64,000 nucleotides of DNA, from positions 3,673,001-3,737,000 of the forward strand of contig NZ_JAVIWK010000001.1 in NCBI RefSeq assembly GCF_034314165.1, in the 5' to 3' direction. A program made the position numbers and the translations under genes. This document shows, piece after piece, positions 37,116-44,586 of the stretch; position 1 is the first letter of the stretch; every line of letters starts with the position of its first letter. The notes beneath the pieces were generated by a model. That model did not search any database, was not told where the DNA came from, and saw only the letters and a program-made list of their open reading frames with translations. Source of the DNA: Pseudomonas sp. Bout1 (lineage in GTDB: Bacteria; Pseudomonadota; Gammaproteobacteria; Pseudomonadales; Pseudomonadaceae).

Positions 37116-37955
37116 TCAGTAAGCCTTGCCAGTCTTGTAGAAGTGCTCATAGCAGAAGTTGGTGGCCTCGATGTAGCCTTCAGCGCCACCGCAGTCAAAA
37201 CGACGGCCCTTGAACTTGTAGGCAATCACGCAGCCGTCTTTGGCTTGCTTCAACAGGGCGTCGGTGATCTGGATCTCGCCACCCTTGCCTGGCTCGGTTT
37301 CTTCGATCAGCTTGAAGATGTCCGGGGTCAGGATGTAACGGCCGATGATCGCCAGGTTCGACGGAGCATCTTCCGGCGCCGGTTTTTCAACCATGTCGCG
37401 TACGCGGATCAGGCCATCACCGATGTCGTCGCCGGCAATCACGCCGTACTTGTTGGTTTCCTGAGGGTCGACCTCTTGAACCGCGACGATGGTGCAACGG
37501 TACTTCTGATACAGCTTGACCATCTGGGTCAGGACGCCGTCGCCTTCCAGGTTTACACACAGGTCATCGGCCAGTACCACGGCGAACGGTTCGTCACCGA
37601 TCAGCGGGCGACCGGTCAGGATCGCGTGGCCCAGGCCTTTCATCTGGGTTTGGCGGGTGTAGGAGAACGAACACTCGTCGAGCAGTTTGCGGATGCCGAC
37701 CAGGTATTTTTCCTTGTCGGTGCCCTTGATCTGGTTTTCCAGCTCGTAGCTGATGTCGAAGTGGTCTTCGAGTGCGCGTTTGCCACGGCCGGTCACGATC
37801 GAGATTTCGTTCAGACCGGCATCCAGTGCCTCTTCAACGCCGTACTGGATCAGTGGCTTGTTCACCACCGGCAGCATCTCTTTGGGCATGGCCTTGGTCG
37901 CTGGCAGGAAGCGAGTGCCGTAACCGGCTGCTGGGAACAAGCATTTCTTGATCAT
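37116..37955 (-). CDS. galU: UTP-glucose-1-phosphate uridylyltransferase
   Basis: A 279-residue nucleotidyltransferase making UDP-glucose for lipopolysaccharide and exopolysaccharide. The start IKKCLFPAAGYGTRFLPATK holds the nucleotide-binding loop with its lysine; FAVVLADDLCVN holds the metal-binding Asp; VEKPAPEDAPSNLAIIGRYI and GRRFDCGGAEGYIEA are typical of bacterial GalU. AAGGA precedes the start. Length is normal. Confidence 0.97.
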   Translation of the reverse strand: MIKKCLFPAAGYGTRFLPATKAMPKEMLPVVNKPLIQYGVEEALDAGLNEISIVTGRGKRALEDHFDISYELENQIKGTDKEKYLVGIRKLLDECSFSYTRQTQMKGLGHAILTGRPLIGDEPFAVVLADDLCVNLEGDGVLTQMVKLYQKYRCTIVAVQEVDPQETNKYGVIAGDDIGDGLIRVRDMVEKPAPEDAPSNLAIIGRYILTPDIFKLIEETEPGKGGEIQITDALLKQAKDGCVIAYKFKGRRFDCGGAEGYIEATNFCYEHFYKTGKAY

Positions 37956-38262
37956 ATGAGTCCTTACAAAGGGCTGTGCGTACGAAATTCGGCGCAGTCT
38001 AATCAGGCCGCAGTCACCTTACAATGGGTCCTGCTGGCGTTGCGATGTCAACATAGAGAAAAAATGTTGGCGTAAGTTCCGCCCACATTCAATCAAGTGC
38101 CTTCGACGCTGTTAAAAATCGTCGGCTTGTGCCCGTTATTAAAGGGGCTGCAACCTTTTTAGCACGCTTTATGTTGATCGGCACTGACCTGCAACAACTT
38201 GCGCCGCCCCACGCCGTTTGGCGCTATCATTGCGCCCTTGAACCAGACAACGAGATTGATAG
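37956..38262. other. Divergent intergenic region galU / small protein
   Basis: About 307 bp with no gene. It should carry the galU promoter on the minus strand and that of the 61-residue protein on the plus strand. Visible features are an inverted CAACAT...ATGTTG pair near 38048-38069 and a GGCGC-TATCATT-GCGCC palindrome around 38219-38235 upstream of the small gene. Confidence 0.5.
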
Positions 38263-38448
38263 ATGTCAGAACCAAAAGGCGTGAACGGCTACCTGATCAC
38301 CAAGCGAGCGGACGGCTGGCACTTGATCAACTTCCACGGCGACAGCGTTGCCGGCGCATTCGCGACCGAGGCTCAAGCGTGCGCCGTGGCCGAAGTGTTT
38401 GTGGATGAAGCGGGCCACGCGTCGAGCAAACGTCCCAAGACCAAGTAA
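38263..38448 (+). CDS. Small conserved-type hypothetical protein
   Basis: A 61-residue protein: MSEPKGVNGYLITKRADGW at the start, a segment AGAFATEAQACAVAEVFV, and a basic C-terminus. It looks like a single small alpha/beta domain without a signal peptide. It is likely real because it has Pseudomonas codon use, a GAG-type ribosome site and its own terminator. No function is recognised. Confidence 0.7.
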   Translation: MSEPKGVNGYLITKRADGWHLINFHGDSVAGAFATEAQACAVAEVFVDEAGHASSKRPKTK

Positions 38449-38468
38449 TACCCGCCGCAACGCCAATC

Positions 38469-38493
38469 AAGCCTCGTTTTACGGGGCTTTTTT
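38469..38493 (+). terminator. Intrinsic terminator
   Basis: AAGCCTCG, loop TTTTA, CGGGGCTTTTTT with one mismatch; 20 bp after the 61-residue gene. Confidence 0.85.
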
Positions 38494-38593
38494 GTGTTTG
38501 TCTGTACCTTGATGGCGGTTCGCTATAATCTCGCCTGAAACGCCCCACGACAGTGTCAGCGCTTCCCTTCAACACCCTAATGATGACTCCCAC

Positions 38594-38878
38594 ATGAACA
38601 AGATTCTGGCACTGATTGCGGTACTGGCGCTTACGGCTGGCTGCACCACCACCTCCGACACCGTCCTGAAAAATGGCGAACAGGGGCTGGCCATCGACTG
38701 TTCCGGCGAGGCCAACTCCTGGGCCAGTTGCTATGAGAAAGCCGATGCGTCCTGCGCGGGCACCGGTTACCGAATTGTCGGCACCGAAGGTACGCCCGCC
38801 TTGAAAGAGGCCGACAAGACCCTGGGCAAGGACGTCGGCAACTACAAAACCCGCAGCGTGACCGTGGTCTGCAAATAA
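38594..38878 (+). CDS. Small lipoprotein of unknown function
   Basis: A 94-residue lipoprotein: signal peptide ILALIAVLALTAGC with lipobox LTAGC. The mature part has four cysteines (DCSG, SCYEK, SCAG and a penultimate Cys-Lys), suggesting two disulfides in the periplasm. TATAAT at 38524-38529 upstream could be its -10 box. No function is recognised. Two bases separate it from the end of the convergent 76-residue gene. Confidence 0.78.
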   Translation: MNKILALIAVLALTAGCTTTSDTVLKNGEQGLAIDCSGEANSWASCYEKADASCAGTGYRIVGTEGTPALKEADKTLGKDVGNYKTRSVTVVCK

Positions 38879-38879
38879 A

Positions 38880-39110
38880 TTACATGTGAATCTCGGCGAA
38901 CTTGATCCCCAGGCCGCGAATGGTCTCGATCAAGTCGTCCAGCCGTGAGAAGGATTCGACTTCGTCCTGGTCATCTACCAGGAAATAGCTGCGACCGCCG
39001 CTCTTCTTGAAGAATACGATCCACTCGCCCGTATCCGCGGGATTTTGAATCACATGGGTCGCAGAAATATGCCCCCCTGTATGCTGTTCTCTGACTTGCT
39101 CACGCTTCAT
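38880..39110 (-). CDS. Small hypothetical protein
   Basis: A 76-residue protein starting at the ATG at 39110 (MKREQVREQHTGG), which has GGAA at a proper distance; a longer frame to 39152 runs into a terminator hairpin. It contains WIVFFKKSGGRSYFLVDD and a short helical end. It is probably a small soluble alpha/beta protein. Function unknown. Confidence 0.65.
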   Translation of the reverse strand: MKREQVREQHTGGHISATHVIQNPADTGEWIVFFKKSGGRSYFLVDDQDEVESFSRLDDLIETIRGLGIKFAEIHM

Positions 39111-39130
39111 GACTGAATTTCCGAAAAGAC

Positions 39131-39157
39131 AATGCCGCTGATCCAGCGGCATTTTTT
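39131..39157 (+). terminator. Intrinsic terminator-like hairpin
   Basis: AATGCCGCTG, loop ATC, CAGCGGCATT then TTTTT. The T-run is on the plus strand, but the hairpin also lies just beyond the tsdA-like stop on the minus strand and upstream of the 76-residue gene. Confidence 0.8.
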
Positions 39158-39173
39158 ATGGGTTAGCGCCAGT

Positions 39174-40085
39174 TTAACGGATGCCTTGGCCGATCAGCAC
39201 ACCATCGACCATCTGCCCGTACAGATTGACGCCATCATTGGCGTGGAATTTTACCCGGGTTTTCTCCACGGAGCCTTCCACCAGGCGCGGATCCTGTGGG
39301 CGCTCGTGACGGTTGACGTAGGCGGCGACGTCCCACGCCTGCTGGTCGCTCAAGCTGCCTCCCTTGCCCAGTGGCATGTTGTGCTTGATGAAGGACGCCG
39401 CCGTGTTGATCCGATGCATGCCCGCGCCCCAGTTGTAGGAGTCTTTACCCCAAAGCGGCGGCATCACGTAACTGTCCCCGACTTTCTGGCCCTGGCCTTC
39501 CGAGCCGTGGCACACCGCGCACTGGCCTTTGTAGACCTCGGCGCCCCGGGCCAGGTCGTAGCCCTTGGCGGGTGCCGGCACCTGCGGATAACCCCGCCCG
39601 GGCAATTCGACGCCCAACGGCGCCTTGCTCGCCAGCCAATAGGCATACACCGACAGCGCGGTAATCTCCGGGCTGTCTGCGGCAGGTGGCGCACCGCCAT
39701 TCATGCTGAACTGGAAACAGCCCTGCAACCGCTCGGCGAAGGTGTTGACCTTGTCGTTCTTTTTTCGGTAGGCCGGGTACATCGGGTAAGCGCCCCACAG
39801 CGGAGCGGAATTGGCCAACCGGCCCTGGTCCAGGTGGCAATTGCTGCAATTGAGACCGTTGCCGACAAATTGCGGCGCAAGGCGCTTGGTGTCGACAAAC
39901 AGCGCATAGCCTTGCTTCACCAACTTGCCGTAGGCATTGTCGGGCAGCTCGCTCTCTTTCGGCGGCTGGAACTGCACGCCAGCCCCAGGGCCGGCGGTAG
40001 GCTGCAACTGTGACTGATCGTCCATGGCGATGGTGGCGGAATGGGCGGGAAAACTGATCAGGGCTCCCAACAATAGGCGCTTCAT
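39174..40085 (-). CDS. tsdA: Thiosulfate dehydrogenase TsdA-like dihaem cytochrome
   Basis: A 303-residue exported dihaem cytochrome c. Haem motifs are CSNCH (about residue 79) and CAVCH (about 193). Between them is RLQGCFQFSMNG, matching the TsdA segment that supplies the unusual cysteine ligand to the active-site haem, and SAPLWGAYPMYPAYR, also typical of TsdA. TsdA oxidises two thiosulfates to tetrathionate in the periplasm. It starts in a 4-bp overlap with the upstream dihaem cytochrome, the tsdBA order known from Pseudomonas stutzeri. The call rests on motifs, not on an alignment. Confidence 0.8.
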   Translation of the reverse strand: MKRLLLGALISFPAHSATIAMDDQSQLQPTAGPGAGVQFQPPKESELPDNAYGKLVKQGYALFVDTKRLAPQFVGNGLNCSNCHLDQGRLANSAPLWGAYPMYPAYRKKNDKVNTFAERLQGCFQFSMNGGAPPAADSPEITALSVYAYWLASKAPLGVELPGRGYPQVPAPAKGYDLARGAEVYKGQCAVCHGSEGQGQKVGDSYVMPPLWGKDSYNWGAGMHRINTAASFIKHNMPLGKGGSLSDQQAWDVAAYVNRHERPQDPRLVEGSVEKTRVKFHANDGVNLYGQMVDGVLIGQGIR

Positions 40086-40732
40086 GGCTTGGCCTCCTGG
40101 CCGCTCAACGAGGCAAAATAGGTGGCCACCGCTTGCACTTCTTCAGCCGTCAGCGATTTGGCGATGTGGCCCATCAAATCGTTCGGATCGTTATGGCGCG
40201 TGCCACTGCGCCAGGCATTCAACTGCGCCGCCAGATAGGCTGCGGACTGCCCGGCCAAGGACGGAAATACGTCGCCGACCCCAACACCAGCGGGCCCATG
40301 GCAACTGACGCAGGCTGGAATCTGACGTTCCCACGCGCCTTGCAGGGCGATTTTTTGCGCCGCCTCGGTTGGCATAACGCTGCGGTGCACAGGGGCAATC
40401 GCCGGGGCAGGCATTGCCGCCAACTGCTGGGTCACTGCGCTGATTTCCTCTTCCGTAAGGGCGCTGGCCAGCGGTTGCATCACGGGGTTATTACGAAGGC
40501 CACTTTTAAAATCCTCCAGCTGCTTGCGCAAATACCCTGCCGGCAACCCGGCCAGGCGCGGAAAACCCGCCGCTGCCAGCCCCAGGCCGTCCGCCCCGTG
40601 GCAAGCCACACACGGCGCAGCTCCCGGCTGCGAGCCGCCTTGCGTAAATACGTTTTTCCCCTCCAGCGCGTGGGCATTACCCAGCGCCAGCAGCAATGCG
40701 CTACCTATCAGTACTCGTTCCAGAGACATCAT
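40082..40732 (-). CDS. tsdB: TsdB-like dihaem c4-type cytochrome
   Basis: A 216-residue exported protein built from two similar cytochrome c halves, with CVACH (about residue 41) and CVSCH (about 138), each followed by G-x-x-G and later LAGQ/LAGL-type methionine regions. This is the cytochrome c4 layout. In tsdBA operons TsdB accepts electrons from TsdA. The ATG at 40732 is preferred over the GTG at 40735 and the ATG at 40729 because GGAG is 5 bp away. Translation is coupled to tsdA by ATGA. Confidence 0.8.
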   Translation of the reverse strand: MMSLERVLIGSALLLALGNAHALEGKNVFTQGGSQPGAAPCVACHGADGLGLAAAGFPRLAGLPAGYLRKQLEDFKSGLRNNPVMQPLASALTEEEISAVTQQLAAMPAPAIAPVHRSVMPTEAAQKIALQGAWERQIPACVSCHGPAGVGVGDVFPSLAGQSAAYLAAQLNAWRSGTRHNDPNDLMGHIAKSLTAEEVQAVATYFASLSGQEAKP

Positions 40733-40860
40733 CACGACTCCATTTTTATAGTTATATGCTTAGGCTAATCAGGCATAAGCCTACAAATGGTAGGGCAATG
40801 ATTTGATCGCGACAACACCTGGTGCCGAAGCAGAACGCCAGTGACCTGAAAATCGCCCAC

Positions 40861-40893
40861 AAAAAACCCGACACTGCAGCAGCAGGTCGGGTT
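40861..40893 (-). terminator. Intrinsic terminator of the small lipoprotein gene
   Basis: Read on the minus strand: AACCCGACCTG, loop, CAGTGTCGGGTT followed by a T-run. It lies 36 bp after the gene's stop. Confidence 0.85.
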
Positions 40894-40928
40894 GATTGAT
40901 CGGATTCCAAAATGGCCGGTCTATGGGG

Positions 40929-41279
40929 TCAACCGGAAATGCAAGCTTCCCCGGCAGCCTTCACATCACCTGGGCGAATAGGCACATTGGACATGCTCTC
41001 ATAGAGCTTGATGCTGCTGCCGCTTGAGCGCTCTTCAATTTCGAAGATAGCGGAGGGGTCAGCAGAAAACTTCTGCGGTACGATAACCTGGACGCCATCC
41101 TTGTGAGGCTCGATCTGCGACGGCCTGCGGGTTTTAGACAGTTTCTGGACCACGCACGCCGCATATTCCTGCGGTTTTTTCCCGGAGATCACTGCCAGCG
41201 TCGGTGGGGTCTGCTTGATATCCGCCACCGAAGCACATCCACCCAACGCCAAGGCCAGAACCAACACACTCCACTTCAT
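40929..41279 (-). CDS. Small lipoprotein of unknown function
   Basis: A 116-residue lipoprotein with lipobox LGGC (VLALALGGCASV). The mature part has a pair of cysteines (AACVVQ and EACISG near the end), compatible with one disulfide, and a central stretch GVQVIVPQKFSADPSAIFEI. This pattern is seen in small Pseudomonas envelope lipoproteins; no function is recognised. It has its own terminator and no partner gene on its strand. Confidence 0.75.
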   Translation of the reverse strand: MKWSVLVLALALGGCASVADIKQTPPTLAVISGKKPQEYAACVVQKLSKTRRPSQIEPHKDGVQVIVPQKFSADPSAIFEIEERSSGSSIKLYESMSNVPIRPGDVKAAGEACISG

Positions 41280-41491
41280 ATAAAAACCTCCGATAAAGAC
41301 CCTACGACAGCGAGGAAGGTATTTTTCTCCCGCCCGCGTTGGATTTATCCCTGATAACTCGGTAAATAACTGTTTTAAATTGTCGAAGTCGTCGACGACG
41401 GTCCGATAATAAACGTGCTGGGGCTGATAAACTCCATCTTAACCTACGTATCGTTCTGATTTTTCAGAAAAAGCCCTTCTGGAGACACCGC

Positions 41492-41794
41492 ATGAAATTC
41501 ATTCACCAGCGCGAACACCTTAATGAAGGAGATATTGTCGTCATTGAATGCTCGCAAACCTGCAATATCCGCCTGATGAGCGACGCGAACTTTCGCAGCT
41601 TCAAGAACGGTGGCCGCCATACCTACCACGGCGGCGCGTTTGACAAGTTCCCGGCAAAAATCACCGCGCCAAGCACCGGGTTCTGGAACATTACCCTTGA
41701 TGTCGTTACCCGCCGCGCCATCAGCGTGACCAAAAAGCCGACCTTGTCCCACAAGATCCGCATCGTGCGCCGCACCAATTCAAAACTGAGCTGA
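41492..41794 (+). CDS. DUF1883 domain-containing protein
   Basis: A 100-residue single-domain protein matching DUF1883: MKFIHQREHLNEGDIVVIEC, then CNIRLMSD, then the motif YHGGAFDKFPAKI and GFWNITLDV. DUF1883 also occurs fused to TIR domains in some bacteria, but here it stands alone. Function unknown; soluble, beta-rich. TGGAG lies ahead of the start. Five bases separate it from the next small gene, so they are probably co-transcribed. Confidence 0.85.
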   Translation: MKFIHQREHLNEGDIVVIECSQTCNIRLMSDANFRSFKNGGRHTYHGGAFDKFPAKITAPSTGFWNITLDVVTRRAISVTKKPTLSHKIRIVRRTNSKLS

Positions 41795-41799
41795 CAGGA

Positions 41800-41970
41800 A
41801 TGCCCGTGACTACCACCAAATATGTAATCAAGTACAAACTCAACGGTGAGCGCCGCTTCGAATTCGCCCAATTGCAGGCCGGCAGCATCGAGGAAGCCAT
41901 GCAAGCCCTGGCAAAAATCCACGATGCCAGCGATAAAATCACCGACATTAATGTGAGCAAGGCCCTGTAA
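41800..41970 (+). CDS. Small hypothetical protein (56 residues)
   Basis: A short gene starting 5 bp after the DUF1883 stop with CAGGA upstream. It encodes a 56-residue protein with the pattern TTKYVIKYKLNGERRFEFAQ, then a helix GSIEEAMQALAKIH, then ITDINVSKAL, a compact beta-alpha-beta design. Good codon use and coupling to DUF1883 support it. Function unknown. Confidence 0.75.
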   Translation: MPVTTTKYVIKYKLNGERRFEFAQLQAGSIEEAMQALAKIHDASDKITDINVSKAL

Positions 41971-41976
41971 TTCGAG

Positions 41977-41992
41977 CGCAAGCATCGGAGTG
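41977..41992 (+). promoter_or_regulatory. 16-bp repeat upstream of the 2OG oxygenase-alkB pair, copy 1
   Basis: CGCAAGCATCGGAGTG, 60 bp ahead of the 42053 start. The same 16 bases recur at 43447-43462, 53 bp ahead of ada. About 20 bp further on is TAGACT, a possible -10. With AGCG before it, the site resembles the AAAGCGCAA core of E. coli Ada boxes. An Ada-regulated operator is an inference. Confidence 0.55.
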
Positions 41993-42052
41993 TCACGCCG
42001 CTGACGACTTCCTAGACTGGCAGCCTTTATCCGCTGCCACAGGAACGCGTCG

Positions 42053-42769
42053 ATGCCTTCTACTCCACTGCAAGAACGTCTGGCCAGGCTGAACTGGGAC
42101 GAGATCGAGCGAGACCTCGATCAACAGGGCAATTCGTTGATTGCAGGCCTGCTGGATCACAGTGAATGCGCCGAACTCAGCAGCCACTATCCTCGACACG
42201 AATTGTTCCGCTCCCACGTGCTGATGGCCAGGCACGGCTTTGGCCGGGGCGAGTACAAGTATTTCCGCTACCCACTGCCCTCGCGGGTCAGCGAGCTGCG
42301 TGAACAGCTGTATCAGTACCTGGCTCCCCAGGCCAATCGCTGGAACGAACAGATGAACCTGCCCATCACCTATCCAGCGCACCATGCCGACTTCATTGCC
42401 CGCTGCCACGCGGCGGGACAGCAACGCCCTACCCCGTTATTGCTGCACTATGGCCCAGGTGACTACAACTGCTTGCATCAAGATCTGTACGGGGAGCATG
42501 TATTTCCCCTACAAGTGGCCATCCTGTTATCGCAGCCGGGAGAGGATTTCCGTGGCGGCGAGCTGGTACTGACGGAACAGCGGCCGAGAATGCAATCCCG
42601 AGCCCAGGTGGTGCCACTGAACAAGGGTGATGCAGTGATTTTTGCGGTCAATCAGCGGCCAATGCCCAGCGTGAGGGGGTTTCATCGGGTCACCTTGCGC
42701 CATGGGGTCAGTGTTCTGCACAGTGGTACACGACATACCTTGGGAGTGATTTTTCACGATGCACAGTAA
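42053..42769 (+). CDS. 2OG-Fe(II) oxygenase family protein
   Basis: A 238-residue Fe(II)/2-oxoglutarate oxygenase. The metal site is HQD in YNCLHQDLYGEHVFPLQV and a distal His in GFHRVTLRHGVSV, with GTRHTLGVIFHD closing the barrel. This matches the group of 2OG oxygenases encoded beside alkB and ada in Pseudomonas. The substrate is not known, but its position suggests a role in alkylation damage (inference). It overlaps alkB by 11 bp, so the two are translated together. Confidence 0.87.
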   Translation: MPSTPLQERLARLNWDEIERDLDQQGNSLIAGLLDHSECAELSSHYPRHELFRSHVLMARHGFGRGEYKYFRYPLPSRVSELREQLYQYLAPQANRWNEQMNLPITYPAHHADFIARCHAAGQQRPTPLLLHYGPGDYNCLHQDLYGEHVFPLQVAILLSQPGEDFRGGELVLTEQRPRMQSRAQVVPLNKGDAVIFAVNQRPMPSVRGFHRVTLRHGVSVLHSGTRHTLGVIFHDAQ

Positions 42770-43439
42770 GATCGGTCCCGGGCCCACCGCCGACCTGTTC
42801 GCCGAAGAGGCCTTGCAACAGCCCCCAGGGCGCGAGCAAATCGGTGAACAGTCCTACGTTCTCAGGGGCTACGCCCTGCCCTGGGTCGAGCGTTTGTTGC
42901 CGGAACTCAGGCGCGTGTTGGCGCAGTCGCCGTTCAGGCAAATGGTCACGCCGGGAGGCTTTAAAATGTCGGCGGCGTTGAGCAGTTGCGGTGAGTTGGG
43001 TTGGACTACCGACCCCAGCGGCTATCGCTACTCTCCGGTTGACCCCAACAACCACCAGCCCTGGCCAGCGCTGCCTGCGACGTTGCGCCAACTGGCCGTG
43101 ATGGCGGCGGCAGACTCGGGCTTCGATGATTTCGAACCAGACGCCTGCCTGATCAACCGCTATGTGCCTGGCGCCAAAATGTCCCTGCACCAGGACAAGA
43201 ACGAGCGTCGTTATGCCGCGCCGGTGGTTTCAGTGTCCCTGGGTTTACCGGCAATCTTTCTGTTTGGCGGCCATGCACGCAGCGACAAAACGCAAAAAGT
43301 CTCGCTGTTCCATGGTGATGTCGTGGTATGGGGCGGCGTAGACCGCCTGCGTTTTCACGGCGTGATGCCGATCAAGCCAGGCACGCATCCGGTCATGGGG
43401 CCGCAGCGGATCAACCTGACGTTTCGAACCGCCGGGTGA
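42759..43439 (+). CDS. alkB: DNA oxidative demethylase AlkB
   Basis: A 226-residue AlkB dioxygenase that removes methyl groups from 1-methyladenine and 3-methylcytosine in DNA. The metal site H-x-D is in MSLHQDKNE, the distal His in RFHGVMPIKPG, and the 2OG-binding Arg region is in INLTFR. The lid strand GFKMSAALSSCGELGW and the stretch ACLINRYVPGAKM are typical. Length matches E. coli AlkB. It ends 76 bp before ada. Confidence 0.95.
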   Translation: MHSKIGPGPTADLFAEEALQQPPGREQIGEQSYVLRGYALPWVERLLPELRRVLAQSPFRQMVTPGGFKMSAALSSCGELGWTTDPSGYRYSPVDPNNHQPWPALPATLRQLAVMAAADSGFDDFEPDACLINRYVPGAKMSLHQDKNERRYAAPVVSVSLGLPAIFLFGGHARSDKTQKVSLFHGDVVVWGGVDRLRFHGVMPIKPGTHPVMGPQRINLTFRTAG

Positions 43440-43446
43440 ATTTGAC

Positions 43447-43462
43447 CGCAAGCATCGGAGTG
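43447..43462 (+). promoter_or_regulatory. 16-bp repeat upstream of ada, copy 2
   Basis: Exact second copy of CGCAAGCATCGGAGTG, 8 bp after the alkB stop and 53 bp before the ada start. TTAACC lies 19 bp further on, in the same relative place as TAGACT after copy 1. Its position implies that ada has its own promoter under the same control. Confidence 0.55.
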
Positions 43463-43515
43463 ATGCGAATGCCGCACAGGGTTAACCTGGCATTCTTCAA
43501 CCAGGAGCCGCCACC

Positions 43516-44580
43516 ATGACCGCGCGTCACGCCACTGAGCAAGACCCCCGCTGGGCCGCCATCGTCGCCCGCGACGCCAAGGCCGACTTGACCTTCGTCT
43601 ATGGCGTGAAAACCACCGGCGTGTACTGCCGCCCCAGCAGCTCCGCCCGGCGTCCGCTCCCGCAGAACGTCGAATTCTTCGACACGCCGCAACAAGCTGA
43701 AGCCGCGGGCTACCGGCCCAACAAACGCTACTCCGGGGACCAGACCCAAGTGGCCGCACGCCATGCGCAATTGGTGGCGGGCGCCTGCCGGCACATCGAA
43801 CAGGCTGAAGCCTTGCCATCCCTTGAAGCCCTGGCCGCCCTCGCCGGCTTGAGCCCGTTCCATTTTCATCGGGTGTTCAAGGCGGTCACCGGGCTCACGC
43901 CCAAGCGCTACGCCAGCGCCCATCGCTCGCGCAAGGTCCGCGACGGCCTTAAGGAGCTGCACTCGGTGACCGACGCGCTGTACGACGCTGGCTTCAATTC
44001 CAACAGCCGCTTTTACGAGACCGCCGACCAATTGCTCGGCATGAAGCCTGGCGACTATAAAGCGGGCGGCACCAACACGGATATTCGCTTCGCCGTTGGC
44101 CAGTGCTCATTGGGTGCGATTCTGGTGGCGCAGAGCAATCGCGGTGTGTGCGCGATCTTGCTGGGGGATGACCCGGACAAACTGCTGCGCGACCTGCAAG
44201 ACCAGTTTCCGCGTGCCAATCTGTTGGGCGCCGATCATGCCTTCGAACAGCTGATTGCCCAGGTGGTGGGCTTCATCGAGGTGCCGGCCCTGGGCCTGGA
44301 CTTGCCCCTGGATCTGCGCGGCACCGCGTTTCAAGAGCGGGTGTGGCAGGCCTTGCGGGAGATCCCGGTGGGCAGCACCGCAAGCTACGCCGAGATCGCC
44401 CAACGCATCGGCGCACCTACCGCCTACCGCGCCGTGGCCCAGGCCTGTGGCGCCAACTGCCTGGCCGTGGCGATTCCCTGCCATCGCGTGGTGCGTGCCG
44501 ACGGCAATCTTTCGGGCTACCGCTGGGGCGTTGAGCGCAAACGGCAATTGCTGGAGCGCGAAACCCCGGCGCAGTCCTGA
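43516..44580 (+). CDS. ada: Ada-type regulator / O6-methylguanine-DNA methyltransferase with degenerate zinc site
   Basis: A 354-residue protein with the three Ada parts: N-terminal phosphotriester-sensing domain, AraC-type helix-turn-helix (LEALAALAGLSPFHFHRVFK) and C-terminal methyltransferase with the active-site cysteine in AVAIPCHRVVR. In E. coli Ada, the N-domain zinc is bound by CRPSC and RPCKRC. Here these read CRPSS and RPNKRY: only the first cysteine (the methyl acceptor position) remains. The DNA was read directly and agrees. O6-methylguanine repair should be intact; methyl-phosphotriester sensing by zinc is doubtful. Similar variants are, as I recall, annotated as Ada in other proteobacteria. 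Confidence 0.9.
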   Translation: MTARHATEQDPRWAAIVARDAKADLTFVYGVKTTGVYCRPSSSARRPLPQNVEFFDTPQQAEAAGYRPNKRYSGDQTQVAARHAQLVAGACRHIEQAEALPSLEALAALAGLSPFHFHRVFKAVTGLTPKRYASAHRSRKVRDGLKELHSVTDALYDAGFNSNSRFYETADQLLGMKPGDYKAGGTNTDIRFAVGQCSLGAILVAQSNRGVCAILLGDDPDKLLRDLQDQFPRANLLGADHAFEQLIAQVVGFIEVPALGLDLPLDLRGTAFQERVWQALREIPVGSTASYAEIAQRIGAPTAYRAVAQACGANCLAVAIPCHRVVRADGNLSGYRWGVERKRQLLERETPAQS

Positions 44581-44586
44581 CCACCG

